NCBI RefSeq assembly: GCF_001449115.1
Contig: NZ_LAIJ01000009.1
Coordinates: forward strand, 62,001-126,000
Direction of reading: 5' to 3'
Length of the DNA stretch: 64,000 bases
Origin: Occallatibacter gabretensis
GTDB taxonomy: Bacteria; Acidobacteriota; Terriglobia; Terriglobales; Acidobacteriaceae
The notes below the pieces were generated by a model that searched no databases, was not told the origin of the DNA, and worked only from the letters and a program-made list of their open reading frames with translations. Numbering within the stretch: the first letter of the stretch is position 1; the number at the start of each line of letters is the position of its first letter. Positions 27,180 to 36,822 of the stretch are shown here, one piece after another. A program made the translations under genes and the position numbers.

Positions 27180-28610
27180 ATGCTCGCAAATTCTATATGG
27201 TTATATGGACGAATGAAACTGCCAGAATTTGACGAAAAACGATTGAAAGAAAGCCTGGATTTCTCGCGCCGCAGACTATTGCGGCAGATGGCAGGCCTGT
27301 CGCTTGTTCCGTCACTCGCCCAGATAACAGCGATAGACGCGCTGGCTCAGCGGGCAGGCCGGCATGAAAAACAGCCTCCTACGCCGCCGGTGCAGTCTCC
27401 CTTCACGGCGGAGGAAGAACATTTCCTCGACGATTTGGAGCACGCAAATTTTCTTTTCTTCTGGGAGCAGGGCAATCCGACGACGGGTCTGATAAAGGAC
27501 CGCTGCAACGTGCGCACCACGGATAAGAGCGTCGCTGCCAGCATTGCCTCCACTGGCTTTGGTCTCACAGCCATCTGCATTGCAGAAAAGCGTGGCTTCA
27601 TCAGCCACGCCGATGCGCGCCTGCGCGTGCTTCACACGCTGTCTTTTCTCTGGCACAAGCTTCCCACACATCGCGGTTTCTTCTACCACTTTGCCAATAT
27701 CAACACCGGCGAAAGAATCTGGGATTCGGAAGCTTCATCCGTCGATACAGCCATCCTCTTGTGCGGAATCCTTACTTGCGGCCAGCATTTTGAAGACAAA
27801 GACATCCGCGAACTGGCCCACGCGATCTTTGATCGCGTTGACTGGACATGGCTTTCCGAAGATACAACCCTGCTTTCGCATGGATGGACACCGGAAATGG
27901 GCTTCATCCCTTCGCGCTGGGATCTGTATAGCGAGCTGATGATGATGTACCTGCTCGGAATGGGTTCCACCACGCATCCGCTTCACAGTGAAGCATGGTT
28001 TGCCTGGAAGCGCACCACGTTTGAATATGACGGCATGCGTTATGTCGGCTCTTTTGCGCCGCTCTTTGTACACCAGTATTCGCAGGCCTGGTTTGATTTT
28101 CGCAACAAGCGCGATCAATACGCGGACTACTTTCAGAACTCGGTCATCGCCACCGATGTACATCGGCGGTTCTGCGTTGAACTGAATGTGGATTTTCCGG
28201 ACTACAGCAATGCGCTTTGGGGAATTACGGCCTCTGACTCCCCGCACGGCTACGTCGCATGGGGTGGTCCGCCCGCAACTGGCCCCATTGACGGAACCAT
28301 CGTTCCATCTGCCGCAGGCGGATCTCTTCCGTTTATGCCCCATGAAACCCTGCGTGTGCTGCGAACCATCCATGATCACTACCCCAATGCCTGGAGCCGC
28401 TATGGCTTTGTCAATGCATTCAACCCGCTGACTGGCTGGTATGACACGGACGTCATCGGCATCGACACCGGCATCACAATGCTTATGGCCGAGAATACCC
28501 GGACCGGGTTTGTTTGGGAGACATTCATGAAGAACCCCGAAGCGCAGCGTGGTATGACTACTGCCGGTTTTAATCCCTACACGCCGGAGTCTTCTCAAAA
28601 GCCCTCTTGA
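27180..28610 (+). CDS. Tat-exported PF10091 (glucoamylase-annotated, GH144-like) protein, candidate endo-beta-1,2-glucanase
   Basis: A 476-residue protein with a twin-arginine signal SRRRLLRQMAGLSLVPSL (about 29-46), then a PF10091 (alpha/alpha)6-barrel: FLDDLEHANFLFFWEQGNPT, GLIKDRCN, SIASTGFGLTAICIAEKRGF, FFYHFANINTGERIWDSEAS, SWRDLYSELMMM-like segment near 240, WGITASDSPHGYVAWGGPPA and GWYDTDVIGIDTGITMLMAE. PF10091 proteins of this length are assigned to GH144, whose characterised members are endo-beta-1,2-glucanases; the older glucoamylase label is misleading. The ATG at 27213 is an alternative start. It is followed on the same strand by an ABC exporter and a cyclic-beta-1,2-glucan-synthase-like gene, supporting a beta-1,2-glucan role in the periplasm. 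Confidence 0.82.
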   Translation: MLANSIWLYGRMKLPEFDEKRLKESLDFSRRRLLRQMAGLSLVPSLAQITAIDALAQRAGRHEKQPPTPPVQSPFTAEEEHFLDDLEHANFLFFWEQGNPTTGLIKDRCNVRTTDKSVAASIASTGFGLTAICIAEKRGFISHADARLRVLHTLSFLWHKLPTHRGFFYHFANINTGERIWDSEASSVDTAILLCGILTCGQHFEDKDIRELAHAIFDRVDWTWLSEDTTLLSHGWTPEMGFIPSRWDLYSELMMMYLLGMGSTTHPLHSEAWFAWKRTTFEYDGMRYVGSFAPLFVHQYSQAWFDFRNKRDQYADYFQNSVIATDVHRRFCVELNVDFPDYSNALWGITASDSPHGYVAWGGPPATGPIDGTIVPSAAGGSLPFMPHETLRVLRTIHDHYPNAWSRYGFVNAFNPLTGWYDTDVIGIDTGITMLMAENTRTGFVWETFMKNPEAQRGMTTAGFNPYTPESSQKPS

Positions 28611-28791
28611 CCGACCGGGACGGAAAAACAACATTCCGTGGATAAACCGCATCATACGTGCCATCACAGGGAATTTGGCGCAGACAGTGCAGAATTGCGC
28701 CACAGGTGCCCCTGTGCGAACGAATCCACAGAAACACGCGCCATACATAAAAAATTGGACGCGCGGAGTGACGAGGGGTCGTTTTACAACT

Positions 28792-30654
28792 ATGAGTCGC
28801 GCTACACAAGTTAGTTCAGACAGTCAGACTGACAAAAAAAGCTCTCAGCGCCAAGGCGGCGCCTGGGCTGATCGTCTGGCTGCTCTCAAGAATATTCCTC
28901 CCGTGCTTCACTTCGTCTGGGAGTCTGGCCCTTACGTCGTCTTCTGGAATATTTCCATCCGTATCCTGGTTGCGTTCCTGCCTGTCGGCATTGGCATCAT
29001 CGGCCGTTTCATTATCGACGGCGTGAGCCATGTATTACTACAGCACCAGCTGCTGCCGCAGCATTTCTGGTGGCTGGTAATCGCGGAGATGGTTTTAGCT
29101 GTGCTGACAGGTATGCTTTCGCGTTCTGTGGATTACTTCGACAACCTGCTCGCGGATCGCTATACGCATCACGTCAGCGTCGAAGTTATGCGAAAGGCCG
29201 CCGCTCTCGACGTAACGGCATACGAAGATCCGATCTTTTACGATCGCCTGGAACGTGCCCGTGTGCAAGCGACGGACAGGCTGGCGATGATCCAGCAGAT
29301 GGGCCGGCTCATTCAGCAGACCGTTACTGCGCTGGCATTTTCGGCGGTTCTCGTTCGTTACTCACCTGTCCTGTTGCTTCTTCTAATCGCCGGAATCATT
29401 CCGGCATTTGTCGGCGAAAGCCATTTCGCATTTCTGACCTACGCGAAAAACTTTCGTCAGACACCGTTACGCCGGCAGATGGACTATCTGCGCCAGGTGG
29501 GTGGAAGCAAAGAGGCATCAAAGGAGCTAAAGCTCTTTAATCTGAGTAATTACCTCACGGAACGTTTCACCGGACTCTCGCAGCAAATCTACGAGGAGAA
29601 TGTGCGCCTCAACCGTAGGCGCCTTTTCTGGGGGGGAGTGCTGTCCATTCTTGGTCAGCTTGGCTACTACGGAGCATATGCCTACTGTATTTTTCGCACC
29701 ATCCAGGGACACTACACCATCGGCGACCTGACGCTGATCACCACAGCTATTTTGCAGGCAATGGGCAATATTCAGCAGGCATTCTCAACCGCATCCGGCG
29801 TTGCCGATCAGGCTCTCTTCCTTACCGACCTGCTCGCATTCTTCGAGATGAAGCCGCGTGTCGCTTCCAAACCGAATGCATTACCCGCGCCGCGTTCGAT
29901 TACTCGGGGTTTTGAGTTTCGTAACGTCTCGTTCACTTACCCCGGTACTGACCGGAGAATTCTGAGCAACTTCAACTTTACCCTTTCACCCGGCGAGCGC
30001 ATCGCTCTGATCGGTGAAAACGGGCAGGGTAAGACAACCGTCGTCAAACTCATCACGCGCCTCTATGATCCGACAGAAGGCGAGATTCTTCTCGATGGCG
30101 TAGACCTGCGCGAATACGATCTTGCATCGCTTCATGCCGAGATCGGCGTGATCTTTCAGGATTTCATGCGCTATGAAATGACAGCTCGTGAAAACATTGC
30201 AGTTGGCCGCATCGAAAAGCCGCACACGCAGGACGAGATCGAGTTCGCCGCGCACCGCAGCCTTGCGAGCGACGTCGTCTCCAAACTGCACTCCGGCTAC
30301 GACCAGATGCTGGGCAGGCGCTTTGAAGGCGGAGTCGATCTCTCCGGAGGCGAATGGCAAAAGCTCGCCCTTGCTCGCGCCTATCTTCGCGATGCGCAAC
30401 TGCTGATCCTGGATGAACCGACAGCGGCGCTTGATGCAAAAAGCGAACTTGAGGTTTTTGAGCGGTTCGCTGAGCTAACCCAGGGCAAGATGGCCCTGCT
30501 CATCTCACATCGCTTCTCTACAGTGCGGATGGCCGACCGAATCGTTGTGCTGGAAGGCGGACGCATTGTGGAGCAGGGAACGCACACGCAATTGATTGCA
30601 CTCACCGGACGATACGCGGAGATGTTCGAGATGCAAGCCGCTAGTTATCGATGA
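28792..30654 (+). CDS. ABC transporter, fused permease and ATPase (candidate glucan exporter)
   Basis: A 620-residue half-transporter from the ATG at 28792: six membrane helices in the first ~340 residues, then a nucleotide-binding domain with Walker A GENGQGKTT (about 409-417), signature LSGGEWQKLALARAYL, Walker B LLILDEPTAALD and the H-loop LLISHRFSTV. It works as a homodimer exporter in the inner membrane. Its frame is open 39 codons further upstream from a TTG, but the extension is Cys/Thr-rich and unlike a transporter N-terminus. The next gene starts six bases after its stop and encodes a glucan-synthase-like protein, the same pairing as NdvA/ChvA with NdvB/ChvB, so export of a beta-glucan is the leading hypothesis; sequence alone does not show the substrate. 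Confidence 0.85.
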   Translation: MSRATQVSSDSQTDKKSSQRQGGAWADRLAALKNIPPVLHFVWESGPYVVFWNISIRILVAFLPVGIGIIGRFIIDGVSHVLLQHQLLPQHFWWLVIAEMVLAVLTGMLSRSVDYFDNLLADRYTHHVSVEVMRKAAALDVTAYEDPIFYDRLERARVQATDRLAMIQQMGRLIQQTVTALAFSAVLVRYSPVLLLLLIAGIIPAFVGESHFAFLTYAKNFRQTPLRRQMDYLRQVGGSKEASKELKLFNLSNYLTERFTGLSQQIYEENVRLNRRRLFWGGVLSILGQLGYYGAYAYCIFRTIQGHYTIGDLTLITTAILQAMGNIQQAFSTASGVADQALFLTDLLAFFEMKPRVASKPNALPAPRSITRGFEFRNVSFTYPGTDRRILSNFNFTLSPGERIALIGENGQGKTTVVKLITRLYDPTEGEILLDGVDLREYDLASLHAEIGVIFQDFMRYEMTARENIAVGRIEKPHTQDEIEFAAHRSLASDVVSKLHSGYDQMLGRRFEGGVDLSGGEWQKLALARAYLRDAQLLILDEPTAALDAKSELEVFERFAELTQGKMALLISHRFSTVRMADRIVVLEGGRIVEQGTHTQLIALTGRYAEMFEMQAASYR

Positions 30655-30660
30655 GGAATT

Positions 30661-33600
30661 ATGATTTCGCAGGACTATTCTATTAAGCCACAAATTATGA
30701 CTTCAGAAACCGATGATCGATTTCTTACTGAGGCTCGAGCAGTTGCCTCCCTTGAACCTATTCTGCGTCCGTCAACTCCCTGCACATTTTTCGCGCGTGT
30801 CGATACGGCTCGGCATTCCCTTAAGCGCCTTGAGAAAGATCTTGCGGACTCCCCGGCTGCCAAGGCACTGATGGACGGGCAACAGGGAGACGAACGCGGT
30901 GCATTTCTTGAATTGCGCGCAAACTACCGCTACCTGCGTTCTGCGCTCTTCGCCATCTCCGATGCGCGTTCGCGTCTGGTCAGGCTTCCGCGCGCGGTTC
31001 TGAATTCCGGGTCTGGCACTCCACGCGTTGCTGTACTGACAGACCACTACCTTCGCGCCGTCGATTACGTCTTCACCGGGGAATCCTTTCGGACCTTTAT
31101 CGAGACTGTTCAGGCGCAGGAGCCTCTCACTCTGAAAGAGCTGTGGGCGATTCCACTCTTTATCCGTTTCTCGCTTCTCGATGTCATCCTGGGCGATGCA
31201 CAAGCCCTTTTGCTCGCGCAGGGATCGGCACAGGATTCCTTCTCGGCCTCTTCTATCCTGGCCCAGGTCAAGGGCCTGAAGGCAATGACAAACACCGACT
31301 GGCAGTTCCTGATTGAACCATTAATTGAATTTGACAAAGTACTACGCCAGGATCCTGCCGGGGCATACTCCGTCATGGATTTCACGACACGCGAGATGTA
31401 CCGCAAGCGCGTGGCATTGGTTGCATATCATTCCGACTGCAACGAGTCTCAAGTGGCGTATGAAGCTCTTCTTCTTGCGCGGCAGGGAGAAGAAGAGACA
31501 GCTTCTGACCCGCGTATTCACATGCGCCATGTTCATGTTGGTTATTACCTTCTTGATGAAGGATTTTCGGCGCTGGCAGAGCGCGTAAACTTCCATCCCC
31601 CCGTTCCATGGCGCCTCCGGGAGTTTGTTCGGGCAAACGCCGATGATTTTTATATCAACGGGATCCTCATTCTTACCGTCTTTATCATTGCTGCGGCACT
31701 GTTTCCCGTACTTGTTCATTTTTCCGGCATGGCCGCGGTAGTCACCGCAGTCGTATTTCTTTTACTTCCCGCCGCGCAGGCCGCAGTAGATCTGGCGAAT
31801 CGTACAATTACCGCTTTTTACGAGCCTCAGACACTTCCAAAGCTCAACTTTGACAAAGGAATTCCCGGCGAATTTTCCACGCTCGTCGCAGTTCCGTCAC
31901 TTCTACTTAACGAAAAGCAGGTTCGCAAGCTAGCCAACGATCTTGAAGTGCGTTATCTCGCCAACCGCGATCGCAGTCTGCATTTCGCTTTACTTTCAGA
32001 TCTCGGCGATTCCACGAGCAAACCAAATGAAAACGATTCTCATCCGCTCGTTGAGCTTGCCGTGCAGTTGATAGACAATCTGAATGACAAATACCGCTCC
32101 TCCGGAGAGAAACCCTTTCTCCTGCTCCACCGTCACCGCCGTTTTAACGTCCGGGAAGAAGTATGGATGGGATGGGAGCGCAAGCGTGGAAAGCTTCTCG
32201 ACCTGAACAAGCTTCTGGCAGGCGTATACGATGCCTTTCCGATTAAGGCCGGCCCGCTCAATGTGCTGCATCAGGTACGCTATGTCCTCACCCTGGATTC
32301 TGACACACAGCTTCCGCGCGGCGCTGCGGCGCAGCTCGTTGGAGCCATGGCTCACCCCTTGAATCAGGCAGTCATTGATCCTGAGCAGCGCGTTGTCACT
32401 TCGGGCTACGGCATACTGCAGCCCCGCATCAGCATCACGGTACGATCAGCTACGCGTTCGCGCCTCGCCGCCATCTTCTCCGGACAGAACGGGTTCGACA
32501 TCTACACGCGCGCGACATCCGACGCATATCAGGACCTCTTCGGCGAAGGCATCTTTACCGGCAAGGGCATCTATGAGGTGGCGACGCTTCATGCCGTGCT
32601 CAACAATCGCTTTCCACGGAATGCGCTCCTGAGCCATGACCTGATTGAAGGCGCTTATGCACGCGCCGGCCTCGTAACCGATGTCGAATTGATTGAAGAT
32701 TATCCTTCGCACTATAGCGCCTATAGCCGCCGTGAACACCGTTGGGTGCGCGGAGACTGGCAGATTGCGCAATGGATGTTTTCACGCGTTCCCGACGAGT
32801 CGGGCCGCAGTGTCTCTAATCCTGTCTCTGCCATCAACCGCTGGAAGATCTTCGATAATCTGCGGCGTTCGCTACTTGACACATTTGTCCTGGTGCTGAT
32901 TGTTGCCGGGTGGCTAGGCCTTCCAGGCGGAGCCATCTACTGGACAGTTCTTTCGGTCTTGCTGTTCATCTTCCCATCAGTGGTTGAACTCGCATTCGGC
33001 CTGATCCGGGCAATGACAACGGAACACAAGGGCGAGCTGGGAGAAACCATATCCAGCTTCTGGCACTCACTGCTCGTTTCCCTGCTCCATCTTGTGCTTC
33101 TTCCGCATAAAGCGTTGTCTGCTTTTGACGCCATTGTGCGCTCCCTTATCCGGCGGTTCATCACTGGCAAGCGGATGCTTGAGTGGGAAACGGCGGCACA
33201 GGCCGAGTCGGAAGGTGGCACCGGAAGTACGCCTGTCGATCGCTATCTCGCATTGGTTCCTCTGTTCACCATCGGCATCACCGCTTTGGTCTGGTTCTTT
33301 TCACCGCACCATAGAGCTATTCTTGTTGCGGCTCCTCTGCTTGCCTTGTGGCTCATTGGAGTTCAGGTTGCGGCGTGGCTGAACCGTCCTCCTCATCCTG
33401 ACAAACAGCTGACAGGAGACGACAAAGAGTTCCTGCAGGCCCACGCGCTCCGTATATGGCGTTACTTTCATCAGTTCGGCGCCGAAGGACACAATTACCT
33501 GATTCCTGACAACGTCGAAGAAGAAGGCGAAGTAGAAGCGGCTCGTGTCTCACCCACAAACATCGGCCTTCTTCTCAACGCGCGTCAGGCTGCGTATGAT

Positions 33601-35178
33601 CTCGGTTTCATCACAGCACCTGAGTTTGCCGATCTTACCGCACGCAGCCTCACCACCATCGCGCGTCTCGAAAAGTTCCGCGGACATCTGTTTAACTGGT
33701 ATGACACCAAAACTCTTCAGCCGCTCGGCGACGCTCAATTTGTGTCTACGGTCGATAGCGGCAACTTTGTAGCCTCGCTCTACACGCTGCACGCCGGTAC
33801 GCTCGATGTCATGGAGCGTCCGTTGATCGAACCACGACTCTGGAGCGGTCTGCATATACATTGGCGCATGTTGCGCTCACTTGACGCCATGCCGCCGACG
33901 CTTGCAAAACTCGGTATTCCGAATCCGAGAACCTTCACAACAGATTGGGCAGCATGGCTGCTCTCTGCTCAAACCGCCATCGTGGGCACGCCTTCTGCAA
34001 AGAAGGGAAAGCCCGGCGCGGGATGGTGGCTGGCTGAAACGCAAAACAGGATTGCGCAGCTTCGTACCATCTTCCGCGACTATCTGCCCTGGATGCTTCC
34101 GGAATATAAATCCCTTCGCTCGCTCTCAGGATTCCAATGGAATGAAGAATCTGGAACGGTCTCCATCCAGGCTGCGTTGGTGTTTGCGGAAGCTCTCAGT
34201 GCACGTCTCCCCGACTCCGCCGAGAAGTTCGCTTCCGATACCGTCCTCGCGCGGCTCTCTGAGCAGCTGCAGGCTGCACTGCGCGCAGCGGTCGGCAATC
34301 TTCGTTCCTTAGCAGACAGCCTGCACGCTGTTGCGCGCGAAGCCGAACGCTTCGCTGAAGAAACTGAGTTCGCATTTCTCGTCGATCCCGATCGTCAGAT
34401 CCTCTCCATCGGCTATGAGATGTCCAAGCAGCAGAGGCATACGGCCTGCTATGACATGATCGCCTCTGAAGCGCGCATCTCCACCTTTCTGGCCATTGCC
34501 CGCGGTGATATGTCACAGCAAAGCTGGTTTAAACTCTCCCGCGATCATGTCCATGCTTTTGGCCGCTTCCTTCTGCTCTCATGGAGCGGAACCATGTTTG
34601 AGTACCTGATGCCTGCGCTATGGACGCGCAGCTTTCCAGGCACGCTCCTTGCCAATACGCAATCAGCAGTCGTACATGTGCAACGCGCTTTTGCTGAAAA
34701 GCAGGGTCTTCCGTGGGGCATCTCTGAATCCGGTGGCGCAACCAGAAACGATTCAGGCCATTATCACTATCACGCCTATGGCATCCCGCAAATTTCAGCC
34801 TGGGGCGAGGCTACCGCAGGGCCTGTCATCTCGCCATACTCCACATTCCTCGCGCTGAACATCGACACGTCGGCAGCGATTCAGAATCTCCGCAAGATGG
34901 AATCCTCTAAATGGCTCGGTGCCTTCGGACTCTACGAAGCCGTCGACTATACTGCCTCGCGCCGCTCGCCCGCTCTGGTAAAGGAGTGGATGGCGCATCA
35001 TCAGGGAATGTCACTGCTCGCGATTACAAATCTTCTTTGTGACAACGTTGTGCAGAAGTGGTTTCACGCAAATCCTCTCGTGCAGGCCACGGAGTTGCTT
35101 CTGCATGAGACGCCGGTCCGAAAGTCCACACTACGAGCCCGCATGAAAGAGCTTGCTCCTCTCGGCGCAGGCAGCTGA
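30661..35178 (+). CDS. cyclic beta-1,2-glucan synthase-like protein, short form without GH94
   Basis: A 1505-residue inner-membrane protein. Residues 1-320 match the N-terminal region of NdvB-type synthases; membrane helices lie near 327-380, then a GT84-type glycosyltransferase with LTLDSDTQLPRGAA (DSD at 546-548), GIFTGKGIYEVATLHAVLNN and HRWVRGDWQ (693-701), further helices at ~730-900, and a PF10091 domain (about 965-1490; GGATRNDSGHYHYHAYG at ~1358, EWMAHHQGMSLLAITNLL near the end), corresponding to the GH189 transglycosylase that cyclises the chain in characterised synthases. Those enzymes continue for over 1000 residues with a GH94 phosphorylase domain; here the protein stops just after LLHETPVRKSTL. 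Start ATG 30661 has GAGG five bases upstream and is coupled to the ABC gene. Confidence 0.85.
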   Translation: MISQDYSIKPQIMTSETDDRFLTEARAVASLEPILRPSTPCTFFARVDTARHSLKRLEKDLADSPAAKALMDGQQGDERGAFLELRANYRYLRSALFAISDARSRLVRLPRAVLNSGSGTPRVAVLTDHYLRAVDYVFTGESFRTFIETVQAQEPLTLKELWAIPLFIRFSLLDVILGDAQALLLAQGSAQDSFSASSILAQVKGLKAMTNTDWQFLIEPLIEFDKVLRQDPAGAYSVMDFTTREMYRKRVALVAYHSDCNESQVAYEALLLARQGEEETASDPRIHMRHVHVGYYLLDEGFSALAERVNFHPPVPWRLREFVRANADDFYINGILILTVFIIAAALFPVLVHFSGMAAVVTAVVFLLLPAAQAAVDLANRTITAFYEPQTLPKLNFDKGIPGEFSTLVAVPSLLLNEKQVRKLANDLEVRYLANRDRSLHFALLSDLGDSTSKPNENDSHPLVELAVQLIDNLNDKYRSSGEKPFLLLHRHRRFNVREEVWMGWERKRGKLLDLNKLLAGVYDAFPIKAGPLNVLHQVRYVLTLDSDTQLPRGAAAQLVGAMAHPLNQAVIDPEQRVVTSGYGILQPRISITVRSATRSRLAAIFSGQNGFDIYTRATSDAYQDLFGEGIFTGKGIYEVATLHAVLNNRFPRNALLSHDLIEGAYARAGLVTDVELIEDYPSHYSAYSRREHRWVRGDWQIAQWMFSRVPDESGRSVSNPVSAINRWKIFDNLRRSLLDTFVLVLIVAGWLGLPGGAIYWTVLSVLLFIFPSVVELAFGLIRAMTTEHKGELGETISSFWHSLLVSLLHLVLLPHKALSAFDAIVRSLIRRFITGKRMLEWETAAQAESEGGTGSTPVDRYLALVPLFTIGITALVWFFSPHHRAILVAAPLLALWLIGVQVAAWLNRPPHPDKQLTGDDKEFLQAHALRIWRYFHQFGAEGHNYLIPDNVEEEGEVEAARVSPTNIGLLLNARQAAYDLGFITAPEFADLTARSLTTIARLEKFRGHLFNWYDTKTLQPLGDAQFVSTVDSGNFVASLYTLHAGTLDVMERPLIEPRLWSGLHIHWRMLRSLDAMPPTLAKLGIPNPRTFTTDWAAWLLSAQTAIVGTPSAKKGKPGAGWWLAETQNRIAQLRTIFRDYLPWMLPEYKSLRSLSGFQWNEESGTVSIQAALVFAEALSARLPDSAEKFASDTVLARLSEQLQAALRAAVGNLRSLADSLHAVAREAERFAEETEFAFLVDPDRQILSIGYEMSKQQRHTACYDMIASEARISTFLAIARGDMSQQSWFKLSRDHVHAFGRFLLLSWSGTMFEYLMPALWTRSFPGTLLANTQSAVVHVQRAFAEKQGLPWGISESGGATRNDSGHYHYHAYGIPQISAWGEATAGPVISPYSTFLALNIDTSAAIQNLRKMESSKWLGAFGLYEAVDYTASRRSPALVKEWMAHHQGMSLLAITNLLCDNVVQKWFHANPLVQATELLLHETPVRKSTLRARMKELAPLGAGS

Positions 35179-35213
35179 GCCCATGAACGCTCCAGATCTT
35201 TCCATGAATGAAT

Positions 35214-36716
35214 TCACGGCTGAGTTTTTATCAGCACCAGCGCATTCGGCATCAGCATCAGCTTAAGTCTTCCCGCCTGCAGTCGAGTCTCCTCCGGCGC
35301 GGCAAGAGCCGTTGCGCGATTCAACAGCTCTACCTGTGCAGACGTAGGAGCAAGTGGACTCCCCATCGCCTTATATGCTTTCAACACATTGCCATGATCG
35401 TCATCGACTCTTTGAATGTAGACGCGAGCATCTGCAGGCAATCCTCGAAAGTCCAGTTCCACCGTCTTCGTTTTGCCCGTCTGTCCAGGATCGACAAGGT
35501 TCCACGCGGCTATCGCTAGCCCTCCGCTCTGCGTGCGCGTTACAAGCACATCGTTCGATGCAGCAGGAAGGCGCTCCGTGCCCAGTTGATGCAGTAATCC
35601 ATAGCCGTAATAGCTCGGCTTGTTAATGCCGCCCTCAGCCCGCAGGCCAAACATGCCGATGAATGGCTTCGAAATCGGACCTCCCTCTTCAAACACATCG
35701 GAGAAGGTCCAGAAGGACATCATCTCGACCTGTCCATCGCATTGACGAATCGTATTCGCAAGCGCCGGCCCCACAAACGTCGTGTCGCGCGACTCGTTCA
35801 TTCCCTGCACATTCCACTCAGTCCAGAAGAGTGGAAGATTTGGCTGCGTTGAAGCGCGAATCTCGTTCCTTACCTTCGTCACAGCCTTGCATACGCGCTC
35901 ATCCATCGGTACATCTTCCTTTGTGCCAAAGAGGTCCTCCGCCGTATCGTCTGCGTACCCATGCGTCGTCACAAAATCCACCGGAACATGATTCTCAGCA
36001 GTGTATTGCAAAAACTCCGGAACCCAGTGCGCCGCGGCCGTCGCTGGGCCGCCCACACGCAACCTGCTGTTGACTGCCTTCAGATCGCGCGCCGTATGCG
36101 CATATAGCTCAAAGTACGACTTGTCTCTCGGAATCCCATTCCAGAAATCAATGTTTGGCTCGTTCCAGACTTCAAAGTACCACTGCGCCACTTCATCCAT
36201 GCCATAACGATCAACAAGATGCTGCGCGAAGTGCCGCATCAAATCATCCCATCGCTCCATGCTCTTTGGCGGCGAAACGTTCTGCTTGTACCAGAACGGA
36301 TGCAGCGCATCCGGATTGAAGGCCAGCTTCTTTGGCATAAAGCTGATCTCCACAAAGGGGCGCACACCATCCTTCAGCAGGCCATCATAAATCTGATCCA
36401 CATATGCAAAGTTATAAACCGGCTCGCCATGTTCATCTTCGTTGTAAACGCCCACCTCATCATGCAAAATCGCATGAAAGCGGACATAGCGAAAATCGGC
36501 AACCTGCTTCACCGCACGCAAATCTTCGCGGTAGCTCTCCCGAAGAGACAGAATGGCGCGCCCGGAGCCAAACATCTCTTCCCAGAAGTGCGGAAACGGT
36601 TTTGCTGCAGCCGTCGCATCGATCTCAATCGTCTCTTGCGCGCATGCGGCAAGCCCTGCAGTGGCCAGCAGCACAACCGCAATCATGGCACAGCGCAATC
36701 TACTCCATTGAATCAT
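35214..36716 (-). CDS. GH39-family glycoside hydrolase, probable lipoprotein
   Basis: A 500-residue enzyme. The signal peptide ends in the lipobox LAAC with Cys25, so it is probably lipid-anchored in the periplasm or outer membrane. The TIM barrel contains EVWNEPNIDFW with the acid/base Glu186 in the clan-A NEP motif and LPLFWTEWNVQG with nucleophile Glu300; WTFSDVFEEGG and the C-terminal beta-domain also match GH39. GH39 members are mainly beta-xylosidases or alpha-L-iduronidases with a few other activities, so the substrate is open. ATG at 36716 with AAGGGG seven bases upstream. It ends 35 bases from the glucan-synthase gene on the other strand and follows the TonB receptor on its own strand. 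Confidence 0.88.
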   Translation of the reverse strand: MIQWSRLRCAMIAVVLLATAGLAACAQETIEIDATAAAKPFPHFWEEMFGSGRAILSLRESYREDLRAVKQVADFRYVRFHAILHDEVGVYNEDEHGEPVYNFAYVDQIYDGLLKDGVRPFVEISFMPKKLAFNPDALHPFWYKQNVSPPKSMERWDDLMRHFAQHLVDRYGMDEVAQWYFEVWNEPNIDFWNGIPRDKSYFELYAHTARDLKAVNSRLRVGGPATAAAHWVPEFLQYTAENHVPVDFVTTHGYADDTAEDLFGTKEDVPMDERVCKAVTKVRNEIRASTQPNLPLFWTEWNVQGMNESRDTTFVGPALANTIRQCDGQVEMMSFWTFSDVFEEGGPISKPFIGMFGLRAEGGINKPSYYGYGLLHQLGTERLPAASNDVLVTRTQSGGLAIAAWNLVDPGQTGKTKTVELDFRGLPADARVYIQRVDDDHGNVLKAYKAMGSPLAPTSAQVELLNRATALAAPEETRLQAGRLKLMLMPNALVLIKTQP

Positions 36717-36772
36717 TTACAACCCCTTCAAACGAATCGCCGTATTTCCACTCATGCGGAATAATCATAGAC

Positions 36773-36808
36773 AAAAATGCGGAGGACCGCAGACCGGCCC
36801 TCCGCATT
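36773..36808 (-). terminator. Rho-independent terminator of the second TonB receptor gene
   Basis: On the minus strand a 10-bp stem AATGCGGAGG / CCTCCGCATT with a 13-base loop ends in a run of five T. It begins 14 bases after the receptor stop codon and separates that gene from the GH39 gene. Confidence 0.82.
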
Positions 36809-36822
36809 CGAATGCATTCCGT

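Noticed and set aside
27735..28748. 337-codon minus-strand frame opposite the GH144-like gene
   Set aside because: The plus strand carries conserved PF10091 motifs and a Tat signal; the antisense product is featureless.
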